Source: Centroberyx gerrardi (taxonomy: Eukaryota > Chordata > Actinopteri > Beryciformes > Berycidae). Taken from it: a stretch of DNA of 64,000 bases. Position 1 is the stretch's first letter. Every line of letters begins with the position of its first letter. A program made the position numbers and the translations under genes. The stretch covers positions 13,023,980 to 13,087,979 of the forward strand of contig NC_136010.1 of the NCBI RefSeq assembly GCF_048128805.1, in the 5' to 3' direction. Positions 35,341-47,782 of this stretch are shown piece after piece. A model generated the notes under the pieces. The model had not been told where the DNA came from. It saw only the letters and a program-made list of their open reading frames with translations, and made no database searches.

Positions 35341-36103
35341 CGTTTGTGTCCATTTGTTTTTGTTCTAGGTAAAAATACAGTTGTGTGTTTAGGATATTTA
35401 TATTTCTGACTAATAACGTGAAATATTTATTTATATGCCATTTCCCATCTGACCTGCTTAAGGCTCTTTCATCAGAAATTTCACCCTTGTGTATCCGGGA
35501 AGCATAGCCTTCTGAATCAGCAAAACGCCTTCTTATGAATTCACAATCAAAACTTCAATCAATGAGGGGACTTTTATGCAGAGATTGCAACATGTCATCT
35601 CTCTCCCCACTAGCTTTGACTTTTCAACTGCACCTCTACTTCATTGATTTGTTGAACGGCCACTTCACCCCGAGTGGTTTGCTGTAGTTTTAAAACTACA
35701 GCCTCAAATCTGCTGTCACTTCCTCTTTCTCACACACAGAACTTCAGTGTGTATCAGGTTAGGTTTTCTTTGGTCTGAACCAGCGTTAATAGTTTTCACC
35801 GACAAGTCATTTCAGAAGGTTTGTTCGGTGTTAAGTTGAGTTCGGTTTTGTGCCCTCCTATGAAATGAGAATAGCGGATACATGAATACGTGCAACCATA
35901 AAGGATGTGGTCGGGTCTGAGAGAACAAGAGGAAGAGCGTGAGGGGGAAGGAGCTGTGCACTGAGCGCCGAGGCTCCCTGCAAACAACTGCTCACAGGTC
36001 ACTGAAAGGCACAAAGTTGGTGTTCGTTTTGGATGATTTTAACTTTTCTCGTTTGGGAGGAATGCATAATGTTTCTGTGAAGATGCGTTGACGACCCAGA
36101 AAG
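35341..36103 (+). other. Intergenic region and 5' UTR of the arhgef3-like gene
   Basis: The stretch of about 760 bp contains an 18-bp perfect palindrome (35683-35700) and a GC-richer segment (about 35900-36000) likely to hold the transcription start. Just before the start codon lies a minimal upstream frame ATG-CGT-TGA at 36083-36091. Confidence 0.45.
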
Positions 36104-36859
36104 ATGGAGACAGAGGAGACTGGTGAAACACGGACTTCCTGGTATGATGCCTCTTAAAATGATCCTTGAGTTCATCACTCTGTATTTTAACCTTGGGGTG
36201 GCATAGAGACATTGTCAAATTTATTAATCAATATATTGGAAGCACAGATGTGTTCAGATCAAAGTTATCAAACTGGCAATGTGGTGACAAATCAAACTGC
36301 TGGCTCCTTGATATGTTCTGTTCAGTACTCACACATTTCAACAACTTAAATCTCTTAAAAGATTTGATAGGTGCATGACACAACATTTTCTTCACCTTCT
36401 TGTCTCAGTAATGGAACTTTTATAATCATACCCTGTCATTTAGGCACAAAATTCTAGGATTTAGCTGTTGGATGTGTAGTTAAAAGGTTTATCTCATTGT
36501 GTGAAATGTGTTAACCATGCATGTGTGTGTTTGCTTGGTGCCAATTAACAGTTATTGTGTTTTTTGTAGGTCTGCGGCGCCAAGAGACATGCACATCCTC
36601 TGTGACCATGCTGGGGTAAGTCGCTCCATCTCTTATCTCTCTCTCCATCTCAACCACCTCTCTTCTGTTTAAGCCTATCTAAGTGCTCCCTTGAAAACTG
36701 ATAAATTCACTTTCTCGCTTATCTGTCTGCCTGTAGAAGAAAAGAAAGCAGGACCCAGGCCCTGATCCTGTAATCAGAATCATAGAGGTGAGTGGCCTTT
36801 GAAATGGTCTGATATCTTTGTTCCACTGTCTCTTCTTCATCTTCGTGTGTTTGTGTCTC

Positions 36860-36894
<35 letters not shown>

Positions 36895-38808
36895 GCGGAA
36901 GTTAGTCAACCTTACCTTTGTGACCACAATGCCGAGTGCAGAGCTGACAAGTGATCTGAAAAATATGTTCAACTGTGCGGTCACTGAAGCTCTCTGTGTT
37001 TATTCTAGATTGATCAACCTAATGTAAACGCTTCTGTACATCCCTGCACATTATGCTTCAACCTCCATGTGTATCTGATTTTACACTTACAAGCGCTCTA
37101 GTTTTACCTTAAACATTCTCGTGTTTACTCGCAGATAAAGATTGTCTTCCATATCTTTATTGGTGATGTCTTTGTTTGCGTCTGTTACTATACTGACTGC
37201 ACACTCAGTATAAATAAGCAGCTGATGTGGTTAGTGTGGCAGACAGGCAGACATCTTGTAATTGTAACTGCACAGGCACAGCTTCACCCTTCTTCCTCTT
37301 CGAGAGGTTCGCACAGGAAATGAGAGATCTGCACCATGCAACACCTCTTCCTTCTCGACATCTTCCTTTTCCACTTTCCTGAACTCTCTCGTGTCTCTCT
37401 CTCTCTCTCTCTCTCTCTCTAGCTCACTTTTACTTATTATTCTGTGAAATCTAAAAATGACACTCAAGCCATTTAGTCTACACAGCTGACTTAATAGTAT
37501 TCAAACCCTTCTTGCCTCTCCAATCACTGCTTTTTGTTAAGCACACAGTGGAGGATTAGGTTTTCAGATGATGCAACTTTAAAATGTCCTGTTTCAGGAT
37601 TCAGTGCATTACACACTTTGCCACTGCAACCCCACACACACTTTTTTTTTTACTGCACCCACCCACCACATTACTACTTTTACATTTTATTACACCAACA
37701 TGTAATCTATCTGGATATTTGTGGCTAAAGTGGCTCTTTAAAATGCCTTTGGAAGCTATTTCTCTGTTTAAGTTCACTTGAAGTCATTCTGTTAAGTGAT
37801 GGGTTCTGTTCTGTTCTGGGTCTGTGTCAGGATGAAGAGGAGGAGGATGATGATGATGAAATGATGTCAGAGCAGATGAAGGACTCAGAGGTGAGGCGCT
37901 CCCCCTTCCTACCTGCCAGAAGTGCTCAGTTATTAGTCTTTTGATGTATGGACAGCGTTAGTTTGATGGTTATTGACCCATATTGGTCAGCTAAAGAACC
38001 ATTTATCATATAGTTTACACATATCCAAGCTGGATTCTTAAATTGCTGTTTGTTTGATTTCATTCCAGGAGCCCAGTAATAAAAGGGTTAAACCTGTGAC
38101 AAAGTCCAATAGCCTGACAGGTGTCATAACCCCAGTGAAGACGCCTGCTCTGAAACGCATCGGACAGTCCATTTCGGTAACAGCACACAAACTCACACAC
38201 ATTCCTGCTGTTCTACAAAATGAGCATCTAATTACTTGTAGAATGTAACTGTTATTCCGCTCTTTTTTCCCCACCATCACAGCGTTCTATCAGTTTTCGT
38301 ACCGAGGCGCGACCTTTGCCCCCTGCTCCCCTCCGCACTCGCCAGAAGGCCTCGTCGTTTCCACGGAGACGCAACAGCCAGTGCTGGAGCGACACTGTGG
38401 AGAGTCATGACCTCACCGCTAAGGAGATCAAACGTCAAGAGGTACAGGGGGCAGGGTTGAAAAGTTTAGTTTAGTTTAGTTTAGTTTAGTTAGTTTAAAA
38501 CCAAGGAGTTTCTGCAAGGATTAGACAGTTATTTGGGGTGACTGCTTAGCTGCTTTGACTGGGATATACGATAAGAGAGTTGATGTCAGTGTGTGGGTAC
38601 AGCATCTTGTGTCGGTTGTCTACCATTCTCAGTAGTCTTGTCTTTTGCCTGTGTGGGACAGCGATGAGGCTGTGGTTGCAGTGTGGGTGGGGTGACTAGA
38701 GCCTACTCTTCATTTCTCTGAAGCAGCTCTGCGAGAGATTATGAAAGAGGATGTGAGCTGGCACTGGGGGCCCAACTTCCCGTTTTAAACAATCAGCTGT
38801 GAATACTC

Positions 38809-38844
<36 letters not shown>

Positions 38845-41800
38845 CATTTTGCATTTTGTATGTGGGAGTGCGTGTTTGCATGTGCGGGCATCTGTATCCA
38901 CATGTGTGTTAATGTGTGTGCATGCATGAGTGCAATTGTGTGTGTGGGTTGGGAGCGCTGGACGTGTTAACTGAAGGTTGTACTGATGTTGAACTGTTTG
39001 GGCTTCCCTGCAGGTGATCTATGAGCTGACCCAGGGTGAGAGGCAGCTGATTGACGACCTCAGTCTGGTCAAGAAGGTACTTGTCTATTAAACACATCCA
39101 CCAAATTGCAATAGGCATATACCTCTATGGATTTATATTCAAACAAATATAAATATACATTTTCAGTATGTTTTTACAGCCCATTCAGGCCAGTCATCCC
39201 AGTTGTTCTGGCATTGATTTCTCCCCATAGCCACATTTTGATACACCTCCTTCTGTATCTCATTTGATTCTTTCTTTAACTTTCTCTCCTGGTGTGTGTG
39301 TGTGTGTGTGTGCGCGACCAGGTCTACTATGAGCCCATGTTGAAGCTGGCGATCATGACAGAGAGCGAGCTGGGACAAATCTTTGGCACTCTGGACTCTC
39401 TCATTCCCCTCCATGAAGGTAAAAAGTCGCTCGGCTCCAACACACTTCCTCATTCTCAATAATTTTAGTGTCTGTAAAGAATGAATGCAGGACAGTGTGT
39501 GTGCAGTTAGTCATTTCTGCATGCTATAACTGAATGGGAGTCCTCTGCTCTAACGTTTCTTTATGGATTCGTTTCTCTTTTTGTAGTTGAATGAGCCGAG
39601 TGTGATGTTTTTGTATTTGTCTGCCTTTGAGCTGCCATTTTACTGGCATTGTTGTCTGAATGAAAAATTCTTCACTTTGAGTATTTTTTTGCTGCTGTTT
39701 TTATGCCAGATCTTCTGAGTCGCCTTGAAAGGCTGAGGGGATCAGAGAAGACTGTCGGAGAGGTGGGGCCCACTCTGCTGAGTTGGGTGAGTATCTCCAT
39801 GGAAACCAAGGACTGAGAGAGTGGAAGAGAGGAGTGCACAACCGACCTTCACTCTCTCCAGTTCCTGTATCTAGTGTTCTTTATTATGTTCCGCTCCAAA
39901 CCACAGTGTCGCAAGGTTCAATCTACGTTTGTCTCTGCTTTTAACCGCTAATGTCGACCTCATCCTTCTCGCCCCCGCTCCGTTGCTCCTCCCCCTCTCC
40001 CTCTCTGCAGTTCCCCTGCTTGGAGGCCTATATTACGTACTGCTGTAACCAGGTGGGGGCCAAAGCTCTGCTGGACCAGAAGAAGCATGAGAAAAGAGTG
40101 GAGCACTTCCTGCGCCTCTGTCAGGAGTCTTCTTTTAGCAGGAAACTGGATCTCTGGAACTTCCTGGATCTCCCTCGAAGCCGATTGGTCAAATACCCCC
40201 TGCTGCTGAAAGAGATCCAGAAGTGCACGCCTCCAGAGCATCCTGACGAGGACACACTGCCTGATGCTGTGAGTTGGTAGCCACACACGCATGTACACAC
40301 ACACACACACACAAATCTATAAAGACACACACCCACTCATTTTAGATTACATAAACATTTTAAAGCTGCACTATTCAACTTTGCACACTGGCAACTCTAA
40401 ATGGCATCAAGAGGTTACTGAAAAAACTTCCCTACCCAAAAATCATTTGACAAGCAACACACTCATGTTTGCCAACTCGGCCAGTCTGTGATTGCTTTAT
40501 AGCAAAGGATACCAAAGGGACAAGAGAGGCAAAAGAGTCCAGTCTGCTGCTCGCTGCTGTTTAGGAGACAATTTTGTATTTCACTCTTAGGTTTCAGCTC
40601 GTCAGAAGAAGTGTACAAACCTGACACCTGAATTTAATTTGGGCAAATAGGGCAAATCTACAGCGTCTCAGTCAGGGGGATGGGACATTCTTCTCTATTG
40701 CAGCCCTACTGTGTGAATTAAGTAATGTATTTTTACATTTACAACAACCAACAGGGAGTGCATGGCACCCATAGAATGATCACTCCAACTGCTGAAGCAA
40801 ATGCATACTGGTATAATCAAAGTTAAACACACTCACACTACTACTACTGTTTCGTCCTGCTCAGTTGGAGATGATCCAGAGAATCGTGGCAGAGGTGAAC
40901 AGGAAGACCGGGGAGGCTGAGTGTCAGTTCTACAGGAGGGGTCTGTCCTACCTCGAAGAGAGCCAGAGACTACCAGAGATCCAACTGTCCCGCTTCCTCT
41001 ACTGCCATGGAGAACTCAAGAACAACAAGGGACAGGTAGCAGCCAACTATTGCCATGTTTACTCTGTTTTTTAATCCATTTTGTTCCATTGAATAACCTT
41101 TGGGCGATTCTCCTGAGGTTGTTGAGAACTCCCTGTCTGTCCTGCATCTGTCAAAAGAACAGAAGATCTGTGCCTGCTTGAGTACTGTTCTAAATATAGC
41201 TATCTGTCTCTCTCTTTCTCTGTGTCTGTCTCCTGTCTGTCAGCGGCTGCATGTGTTCCTGTTTGAGCAGGCCCTGGTGCTGACCAGGCCAGGAGAGGAC
41301 AAAGAGGGAGGCCAGGTGTTCCAGGTCTACAGACAGCCTCTGCCCAACATCTTCCTCAACCTGGAGGAGATCCCAGATGGAGAGGCTGCCGGAGGGGGCA
41401 CCTTCAGGGGAGCTTTCACTGGGGGCAATGATAAAGGTAACATACACACCGTATACATGTTTGATTAGCTGTTAAAGCATAGGAACACAGTGGTGTATGA
41501 TTGTGTAAATAGGGACCAGTATTTCCAAGCTTCCACTCAGCCCCAGTTATTTCTGCCTCAAACACATTTACTGTATTTTTAGAAGCTGAGTTTTACCGAA
41601 GCACATTTTGTGACTGTCTTTGGTCAAAAGAAAATGGAGCCCTTTCCTTACTTGTTTGAAAGCCCTTTTAATGCATGCCTTTAAAGGCATTTCGACAACA
41701 AATTAGGCCGCCGTGTTTCATATTTGGATTCATGTTTGCCCTTCAGATCAAGGATTCAGTTTTGCAAAGTCTTCTTGTGTTTCACATTGACCAATAATTC

Positions 41801-42398
41801 TCCTCACTCTCATACATGCCTACTTTTCTCATATACAGTAAATATGTATCTTTTGTGTCAATCTTGCCAATGAAGTGAGGGGAGACGGAGCTGCATTTAG
41901 GCTACAACTATGCCCATAGTATGTCTGTCCAGGGTTTAATTCAAAGTTGAAGTGAAACCTACACTGTTGCTTACTCTCCATTTCCTCCAATGCCTCTAAT
42001 GATGGAGTTGCAGTAGGCTACAACTATGCCCGTAGTACGTCAGTGTGGTTTGCTATCCAGGGTTTAATTCAAAGTTGAAGTGAAACCCACACCCTTGCTT
42101 CCACTCCATTTCCTCCAATGCCTCTCTCTCCCTTCCTCTCTTTCTCCCAGTGAGGAACTGTTTCCGTGTGAGCAGCAGAGGGCGCTCCAAAGCCCACTCC
42201 CACTGCCTGCAGGCCAACGACTCCTTCAGCAAGCAGCAGTGGATCACCTGCCTGCGCCAAGCCATTGTCCAATCACGGGACAGGTGCGCCCAGACCAGCC
42301 AGTCGCAGCTCTCCTCGCACCCTGATCCCGCCCTCTATCACATAGCCGAGCTCAGTCTCAGCTCGGACACAGAGATGACAGACCATACCAGCCGCTGA
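36104..42398 (+). CDS. arhgef3: RhoA-specific guanine nucleotide exchange factor, ARHGEF3/NET1 type, 522 aa, 13 exons
   Basis: Exons: 36104-36141, 36570-36615, 36737-36787, 37831-37890, 38069-38176, 38283-38441, 39014-39076, 39322-39418, 39710-39786, 40011-40268, 40865-41035, 41244-41436, 42151-42398. The protein would load GTP on RhoA (and RhoB) through a Dbl-homology domain (about 150-335) followed by a PH domain (about 340-475). Seen: two basic nuclear-signal-like stretches (KKRKQ at 29-33 and EPSNKRVKP near 83) flanking an acidic exon, RSISFR, the DH helix FLDLPRSRLVKYPLLLKEI, and in the PH region LHVFLFEQALVLTRP, RGAF and LQANDSFSKQQW. EPSNKRVKP and the overall length (human ARHGEF3 about 526) favour ARHGEF3 over NET1. 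Teleosts also carry an arhgef3-like paralogue (arhgef3l), and this could be that copy. The start codon is the first ATG that opens a long frame after a 2-codon upstream ORF. Confidence 0.9.
36788..37830 (+). other. arhgef3 intron with CT microsatellites
   Basis: CT tracts at about 36867-36895 and 37393-37421. No other feature is recognised in about 1 kb. Confidence 0.5.
38442..39013 (+). other. arhgef3 intron with TTTAG and GT repeats
   Basis: A TTTAG pentanucleotide run lies at about 38464-38492 and a GT tract at about 38815-38840, followed by GTGTGC-like variants. Nothing else is identified. Confidence 0.55.
40269..40864 (+). other. arhgef3 intron
   Basis: A short CA tract (about 40297-40313) is the only named feature. 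The remaining sequence of about 550 bp is unassigned. Confidence 0.45.
41899..42125 (+). repeat. Tandem duplication of about 100-110 bp before the last arhgef3 exon
   Basis: Copy 1 (about 41899-41997) and copy 2 (about 42015-42125) share long identical blocks, including CAGGGTTTAATTCAAAGTTG and CCATTTCCTCCAATGCCTCT. Copy 2 carries a small internal insertion near 42040-42055. Copy 2 leads into the real polypyrimidine tract and acceptor at 42149-42150. The rest of the intron (41437-41898) shows nothing I can name. Confidence 0.85.
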
Positions 42399-42503
42399 CT
42401 GATAGACTCAATCATCAGGAAGGCAGCGGAGTGTGTCCATACATTTGTACATTTGTTCAGAGGAGAAAATAATGGGCTGTTTGTGAAAGAGTATTTTGCA
42501 TAT

Positions 42504-42540
<37 letters not shown>

Positions 42541-42720
42541 AACACAAAAAAACACACACTTTCCTACTTTGATCATTTTCTGTTATGCTGTGATTGTGAT
42601 GTTGCATGCTGTACAGCTTGGGAACAATATCAGAATATCAATGGGAATGTACTTTGCAACATTTTTTGTTTTTATTATTGTTGTCTTTGTTTTTGTAATA
42701 AACTGATACTTAAAGTCTAC
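42399..42720 (+). other. arhgef3: arhgef3 3' UTR with CA microsatellite and poly(A) signal
   Basis: A short UTR of about 320 bp with a CA tract (about 42505-42538) and AATAAA at 42697-42702 following T-rich sequence. Confidence 0.7.
42697..42702 (+). promoter_or_regulatory. Poly(A) signal AATAAA of the arhgef3-like gene
   Basis: Canonical hexamer about 300 bp after the stop codon; the next gene's inferred first exon ends only about 350 bp further on. Confidence 0.7.
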
Positions 42721-43725
42721 TGGGATACTCGTTTGGAAGGTAGACAAAGACAAAAGGTAGACATAAGTCTAAGTAAAGAGAGAAAAGATTAGACATGATT
42801 ATCTCTGTCTCTCTCCCTCCCTCTCTCTCTCTCCCTCTCTTACTCTCTCTCCCTCTCTTACTCTCGCTCCCTCCCTCTCTCTCTCTCTCTGACACCAGTG
42901 AGAGGGCAGGGAGAGAAAGAGGTAGACTTTCAGAGGTAGCCTACAGACATACAGTGAAACAGTAGCCGTCCCCTTATGCATTTTTAACAGCTCAGCAGGT
43001 GATGGGAACATTTTGGTGGGACAGTTTGTCCACAGATAGAGTGACCAAGTGATCAGGTGAGTCCGAATCTCTCTCTCTGTGTGTGCTAATGCTGCAGTAT
43101 TAGTGGAGCGTTATTTGCAAAGTAACTTTGTTTGCATGATTTCATTGTTTACTTACACAAAACAGCGTGGCTAGATTTGGCTATGGCAAGATGTAAACAC
43201 ATATCAGGATGCTGAAATTGACTGTTTCGTAGGTTATATAATTGACCTTTGTAGGGAAGTTCAGCTCAGGTGTAGCGCTTAATCAAAGAACACTTTGTAT
43301 GAGGTCTCCAAAATAGTGTTTTTGAAATAAGTTCCCTGAAGCTGAAATGTAAATTTCTAGATTCACTGAGTTTCCAGACTCTTCTGCAAGCTTTAATTAC
43401 AAGAGAGAATTCAGTGCCAGAGTGGATCAACTTGATCTGTGCAAGATCAGGATTTACCTTAAAGAGATGTTCATTCTCAGATTAAGCCTCTTTCTCCCTC
43501 AGCTGTGAATGACTTCCACTGCCTTTTCCTGGCAAGAAGGGATAATACCCCACTGAGCTTTAGTCGCTGAAAAAGAGACTTTCTACCACCACGACCTGCC
43601 CACCTTTGACCCTGCATGTGCAAACGCTGAAGTGGATCACTTTCCTTGCATTACCTGGGGAAGCCCTGCTGTCTGTCACAGGGTCCCTTTTGGTAGACAC
43701 TGTCGAGGTTTACCGGTAAAGCAGA
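42721..43725 (+). other. usp21: Intergenic gap and 5' UTR of usp21-like gene
   Basis: A CT/CCCT tract (about 42808-42888) separates the two genes. A donor CAG|GTGAGT at 43056/43057 would end a non-coding first exon. An acceptor at 43501-43502 opens the exon with the coding ATG at 43726. This exon carries an upstream ORF of 15 codons plus stop (43509-43556). The transcription start is not fixed by sequence. Confidence 0.5.
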
Positions 43726-45841
43726 ATGCCCGGAGCCGGTGATGTCAATGTGGAGGGCTCTTGCCAGGCTCTGTGTCGGACGCTGGTGTCTCAGAACGGC
43801 CTCCAGAGAGAGACAGCTGACATCTCCCAGTCTGTCCTCTACACCTCACTGATGGGCCTGCTTTTGGTCGCTGATAAAGAGGTGTGTATGTTAGGTGGAT
43901 GTGCGTCTATGAGTGTTAGATTAGTAATTGGAGAAGACGAGAGTGCTTGATCTTGTACATTGAGAGACTCCTTATGCTCACCCAGGAATCCCTATTGCAA
44001 TACAACATCTAATTCTCATTCATCTTCAAGTCTGGTAGTGGTGGGACAACAGAAAATCTGTACATCTGTGTTTATTTTGTAAGACTATGATTTATGGGGC
44101 ACAAATGGGACAAGCATGAACACTGACAAATGAAATTGTATAAAGGACTTAATGGAGAGTACACACAACACACACGTGTTAAAGCACCTGTCAGCACTCC
44201 TTGGTCCGTAATAGGATGAACATTTGAGGTTGACCTCCTTTTAGCCTCCCTGGTTATGCTAATGAGATAAGAAGGCTAAATCTGTCCTACCAACACTGTG
44301 CACACACACATACACACACATACACAGTGACATGGTGGAGTTAAGACAGACAGAGAGACAGTAATACGTCGTACAGACACAGGGGTCAAGTACTTGGACA
44401 CACATGCAGTGAAGGGTACACACAGTCTTGTCAAGACAAATTTAGCAGGAACAGTAATGAAACATGGTGCGATGGATTTATTTTTGGAATTGTACACAAA
44501 TATACAAAGATATAGAGATATATAAAGGGTACGGGTCAATACTACTGGTCAATAGCTTCCCTGTGTTCTTTGTTTACAGAAGGAGCAGCTGAACTTAGGA
44601 AGTGGAAGAGTTGGCCTTAAGAACATAGGAAACACAGTAAGTGTTTGGTAGTGATGCAGGAAGTTCTTCAAGCAAACCAGTCCTTGGAGCAGAAATGGTT
44701 CAAGTGTTTGCAACAATACTGTCTATCATTTCCAGTACATTTACTCACCTGCACCTTTTGTCTGTCTCTGAATCAGTGCTTCCTGAATGCAGTAGTTCAG
44801 TGTTTATCTCATACACGTGGCTTACGGGACTACTGCCTCCTCAAGTCCTACAAGCAAGAGAAGTTCTCCAAAGAGGATGCTAAACTCATGGAAGGTATGC
44901 TCCTCTCCCCTGCTCTCCTCTCCTCTCCTCTCCTCTCCCTCCTCCTACTTTATGTTTTCCCCCTTTTCTCCAAACAATAGCATAATCCTTGTCCTTGGTC
45001 TTCCTGTGCCAGCCTTCTCTCAGGTGCTGTCTGGCCTTTGGGACGTGAATGAAGGAGACACAGTGGTCAATCCACGGCAGTTTTACAATATCTTCAAGGA
45101 AGCAGTGCCTTACTTCAGTGGCTACAGGTGAGGAGGGGGACTGGCATCTGGCCAGTACTATTGTCAGTACCTGATAGTACCTGTTACAGGGGAGCATCTG
45201 AAAGGGCAGGGTGAAGGAGGAGCTGCCACACTACTGCTATTTATTTCAATGGAGACTTTGAGGGTCACATGGCCTAAACAATGTCTCAGGGGTCTCTGCA
45301 CCCCACTAGGAAATATCTCTGCCCTACAAAGGCAAACATAAGCAACTACTTTGTGTATGTTTTAAACCTCAAATGTAATGACTAGGTTTTAGATTTGATA
45401 TTAACAAAAACTATTTCTGTAAAGGCTAACAATGGTGCTATCCACTTCTTCAGGATGTCAGGACAAGAGATAAACTGTCAAATAATTCTCAGTTTTGCCA
45501 CAAGCACAGTTACTGCTCTTTGGCTTTGTAGTGCAGACTGGTGCAGAAGTACACAGCTACATGTGACAGTGACATTAGCAATTCTCTTTCTCTCTCTTTG
45601 ACCTTTACCTTCCCAGTCAGCAGGACGCTCAGGAGTTCCTGAGGTTCCTGTTGGACAGGCTGCACACGGAAATCAACCGCCGACCATATGTGCGACGAAC
45701 AGGCAAGGAGCCTGAACAAAAACATGCCAAATTTAGGTGAGTATGCTTATGTGCAAATAGTTCTGGCAGACATTTTTATGAGACAGAATGGAGTGTCCTT
45801 TTCTCGAATTTGTAGCCAACTACTCTACATGACCACATTTT

Positions 45842-45877
<36 letters not shown>

Positions 45878-47782
45878 TCTCTCTCTCAGGATTTCAGAAG
45901 AGGCTGCAGCCATGTGGAAGAAACACTTGGAGAGGGATGACAGCAAAATAGTAGGTGAGGAAAGATAACGCATTCATGGTGATCCTTTATCCTCATCTCA
46001 AATACAAGTTTCATTAGGGCAACTATTAATATTTCTTCCCCCCCTTCCCACCCTGAATCATCCTGAATTTCCCCAAGGGGATCAATAAAGTGCTATCTTA
46101 TCTTATCTTACCCCTTCTCACCCCTTCACCCCTCCGTCAGACCTGTTCTCCGGCCAGCTGCGCAGCTCGCTACACTGCTCGGTTTGCTCCCAGTACTCCA
46201 CCACGTTTGATGTGTTCTGTGATCTGTCGCTGCCCATCCCCAAGAGGAGCTCTGCCAGGGAGGTGACGCTGAGGGAGTGCCTGGACCTCTTCTCCCAGGA
46301 GGAGAAACTGGACGAGGAGAACGCACCGGTGAGTTAAAACAGAGAGGGCGATGAAGGTCGGATTACGATACATCAAAGTGTCAGTCTCTTTAAGGTCAAA
46401 GGCCAATGACTTATATTTCCGCCTTAGAGCAGTGAGGTGGGAGTGGTTCAGTAAGAATGTGAATTTATCATCCATGCATATATTTTTTATTTAAAATTTT
46501 CTTATGTGTGTACATTTGTTGTAAACTAGGTGTACGCTTAAGTGTAGATACAAGGTAGTATAAGTAAGTAAAGTTGTGATCAGTACTGAAGGCGGACATG
46601 AGGATTGGGAGGGGAGTCGTGGGCCTAATTCAACAAAACCCCAATTACATATCTGCCATCACCCATCCCCTCTTACATCCAAGCTGGGTTTCTACATAGA
46701 CGCTCACCTGAATATCACAAGGGAGAGTTACATCAGATCCTGTGTATTTGTAAATGTTGTAAATATACAGAGGTGTAGGCCGAGTTCAAGTGAAACTGAT
46801 TGTGTCTGTGTGTATGTTTTTGTGTATGTGTGTTTCAGATGTGTGAGAAGTGCAACAGGCGAACAGAGAGCACCAAGAGGCTGTCCATACAGAGGTTTCC
46901 CCAGGTTATTGTCATCCGTATCCTTGGCAACAGCACTTACTTTCCTACCTTAGTAGCATTTGGCTCTTATCTGCAGGATCTTGATAGTGGTGATAGTTAT
47001 GATGATGGCAATGATGATATCTGGTGGAGCCTTAACCGCCGCTGTCAGATCTGAACCGTTTTGCCATGTCACGGTGGTCTATCAGTAAAAGCGCAGTGCA
47101 TGTGTCCTTCCCACTCACCAACCTGGACCTCGGACCCTACGGACCTATCGACTGCAGTAATGCTACTTCATTTTTCTCACACTTTATCCATTCGCTCTCT
47201 ATCTCTGTTCCTCCCTCTGTACCCTCTCTTTTCGTGTGTGCATGCTTGTGTCGACCGTATGTACCTCTGTCTGTCCATGTCATTGAGAAAATGTGTCTCT
47301 GTATCCCCGCAGGTCCAGTTCTGTATGACTTGTATGCGATGTGTAACCACTCTGGGACAGTGAACATGGGCCACTACACAGCCTGCTGTTTGGAGGAAAA
47401 CGGTTGGTGCTTCTACAATGACTCCAGGTGAGAAATCATTTGTTTTTGCCACGCAATGGTCTTGTCTACAATACTGCATAGACAGCCCATTTAAATGCCG
47501 ATTGTATCAGTGTGTATACAGGTCATCTATATCCAGACATCTTCTGTTGCACCTGGAGCTGTTTCTTACTCACTCCATCTACCTCCCTCTTTCCTTCTCC
47601 ATCCAATGTCCCCACTTTCTCTTCCTACATCCCTCCCTCCTCCTCTTTCCCCTCCCTCCCTCTCCACCTCTCCCTCCCTCCCTCACAGTGTGACTCCAGT
47701 CTCGGAAAACCAGCTTCAGACCAATCAAGCCTATGTGCTCTTCTACCAGCGCAGCAACAGCACCGCCACTGTCAGGAAATAG
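43726..47782 (+). CDS. usp21: Ubiquitin-specific protease, USP21-like, 404 aa, 11 coding exons
   Basis: Exons: 43726-43881, 44580-44636, 44777-44894, 45013-45127, 45617-45736, 45890-45954, 46141-46328, 46839-46917, 47049-47156, 47313-47427, 47689-47782. A C19-family cysteine protease that removes ubiquitin from substrates. The Cys box LKNIGNTCFLNAVVQCLSHT puts the catalytic Cys at residue 72. The His box NMGHYTACC gives His356, and FYNDS gives Asp372. GYSQQDAQEFLRFLLD is intact. Two CXXC pairs (HCSVC and MCEKC) form the USP zinc site. LERDDSKIVDLFSGQL, TFDVFCDLSLPIPK and PVSENQL are closer to USP21 than to USP2. The N-terminal extension is only about 65 residues, against about 210 in human USP21 (565 aa), so this is the catalytic core with a short leader. 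Acceptor choice at 47049 restores the expected VIVIHLNRF. A separate short USP2/USP21-related fish gene is the main alternative. Confidence 0.87.
43882..44579 (+). other. usp21-like intron
   Basis: Short CA stretches near 44299-44325; nothing else named. The intron at 45128-45616 is likewise plain. Confidence 0.45.
45845..45889 (+). repeat. (CT)n microsatellite forming a usp21-like acceptor tract
   Basis: An almost pure CT run serves as the polypyrimidine tract and ends in CAG directly before the exon at 45890. Confidence 0.9.
46062..46112 (+). mobile_element. LINE/SINE 3' tail-like fragment with TATCT run
   Basis: CCTGAATTTCCCCAAGGGGATCAATAAAGTG followed by a TCTTA/TATCT pentanucleotide tail resembles the conserved 3' end plus short tandem tail of teleost LINE families and their SINEs. 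Only the tail is recognisable. It lies about 30-80 bp upstream of the acceptor at 46139-46140. Confidence 0.4.
46329..46838 (+). other. usp21-like intron
   Basis: About 500 bp with a TGTG-rich 3' end (about 46800-46835) close to the acceptor. No other structure is seen. Confidence 0.45.
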
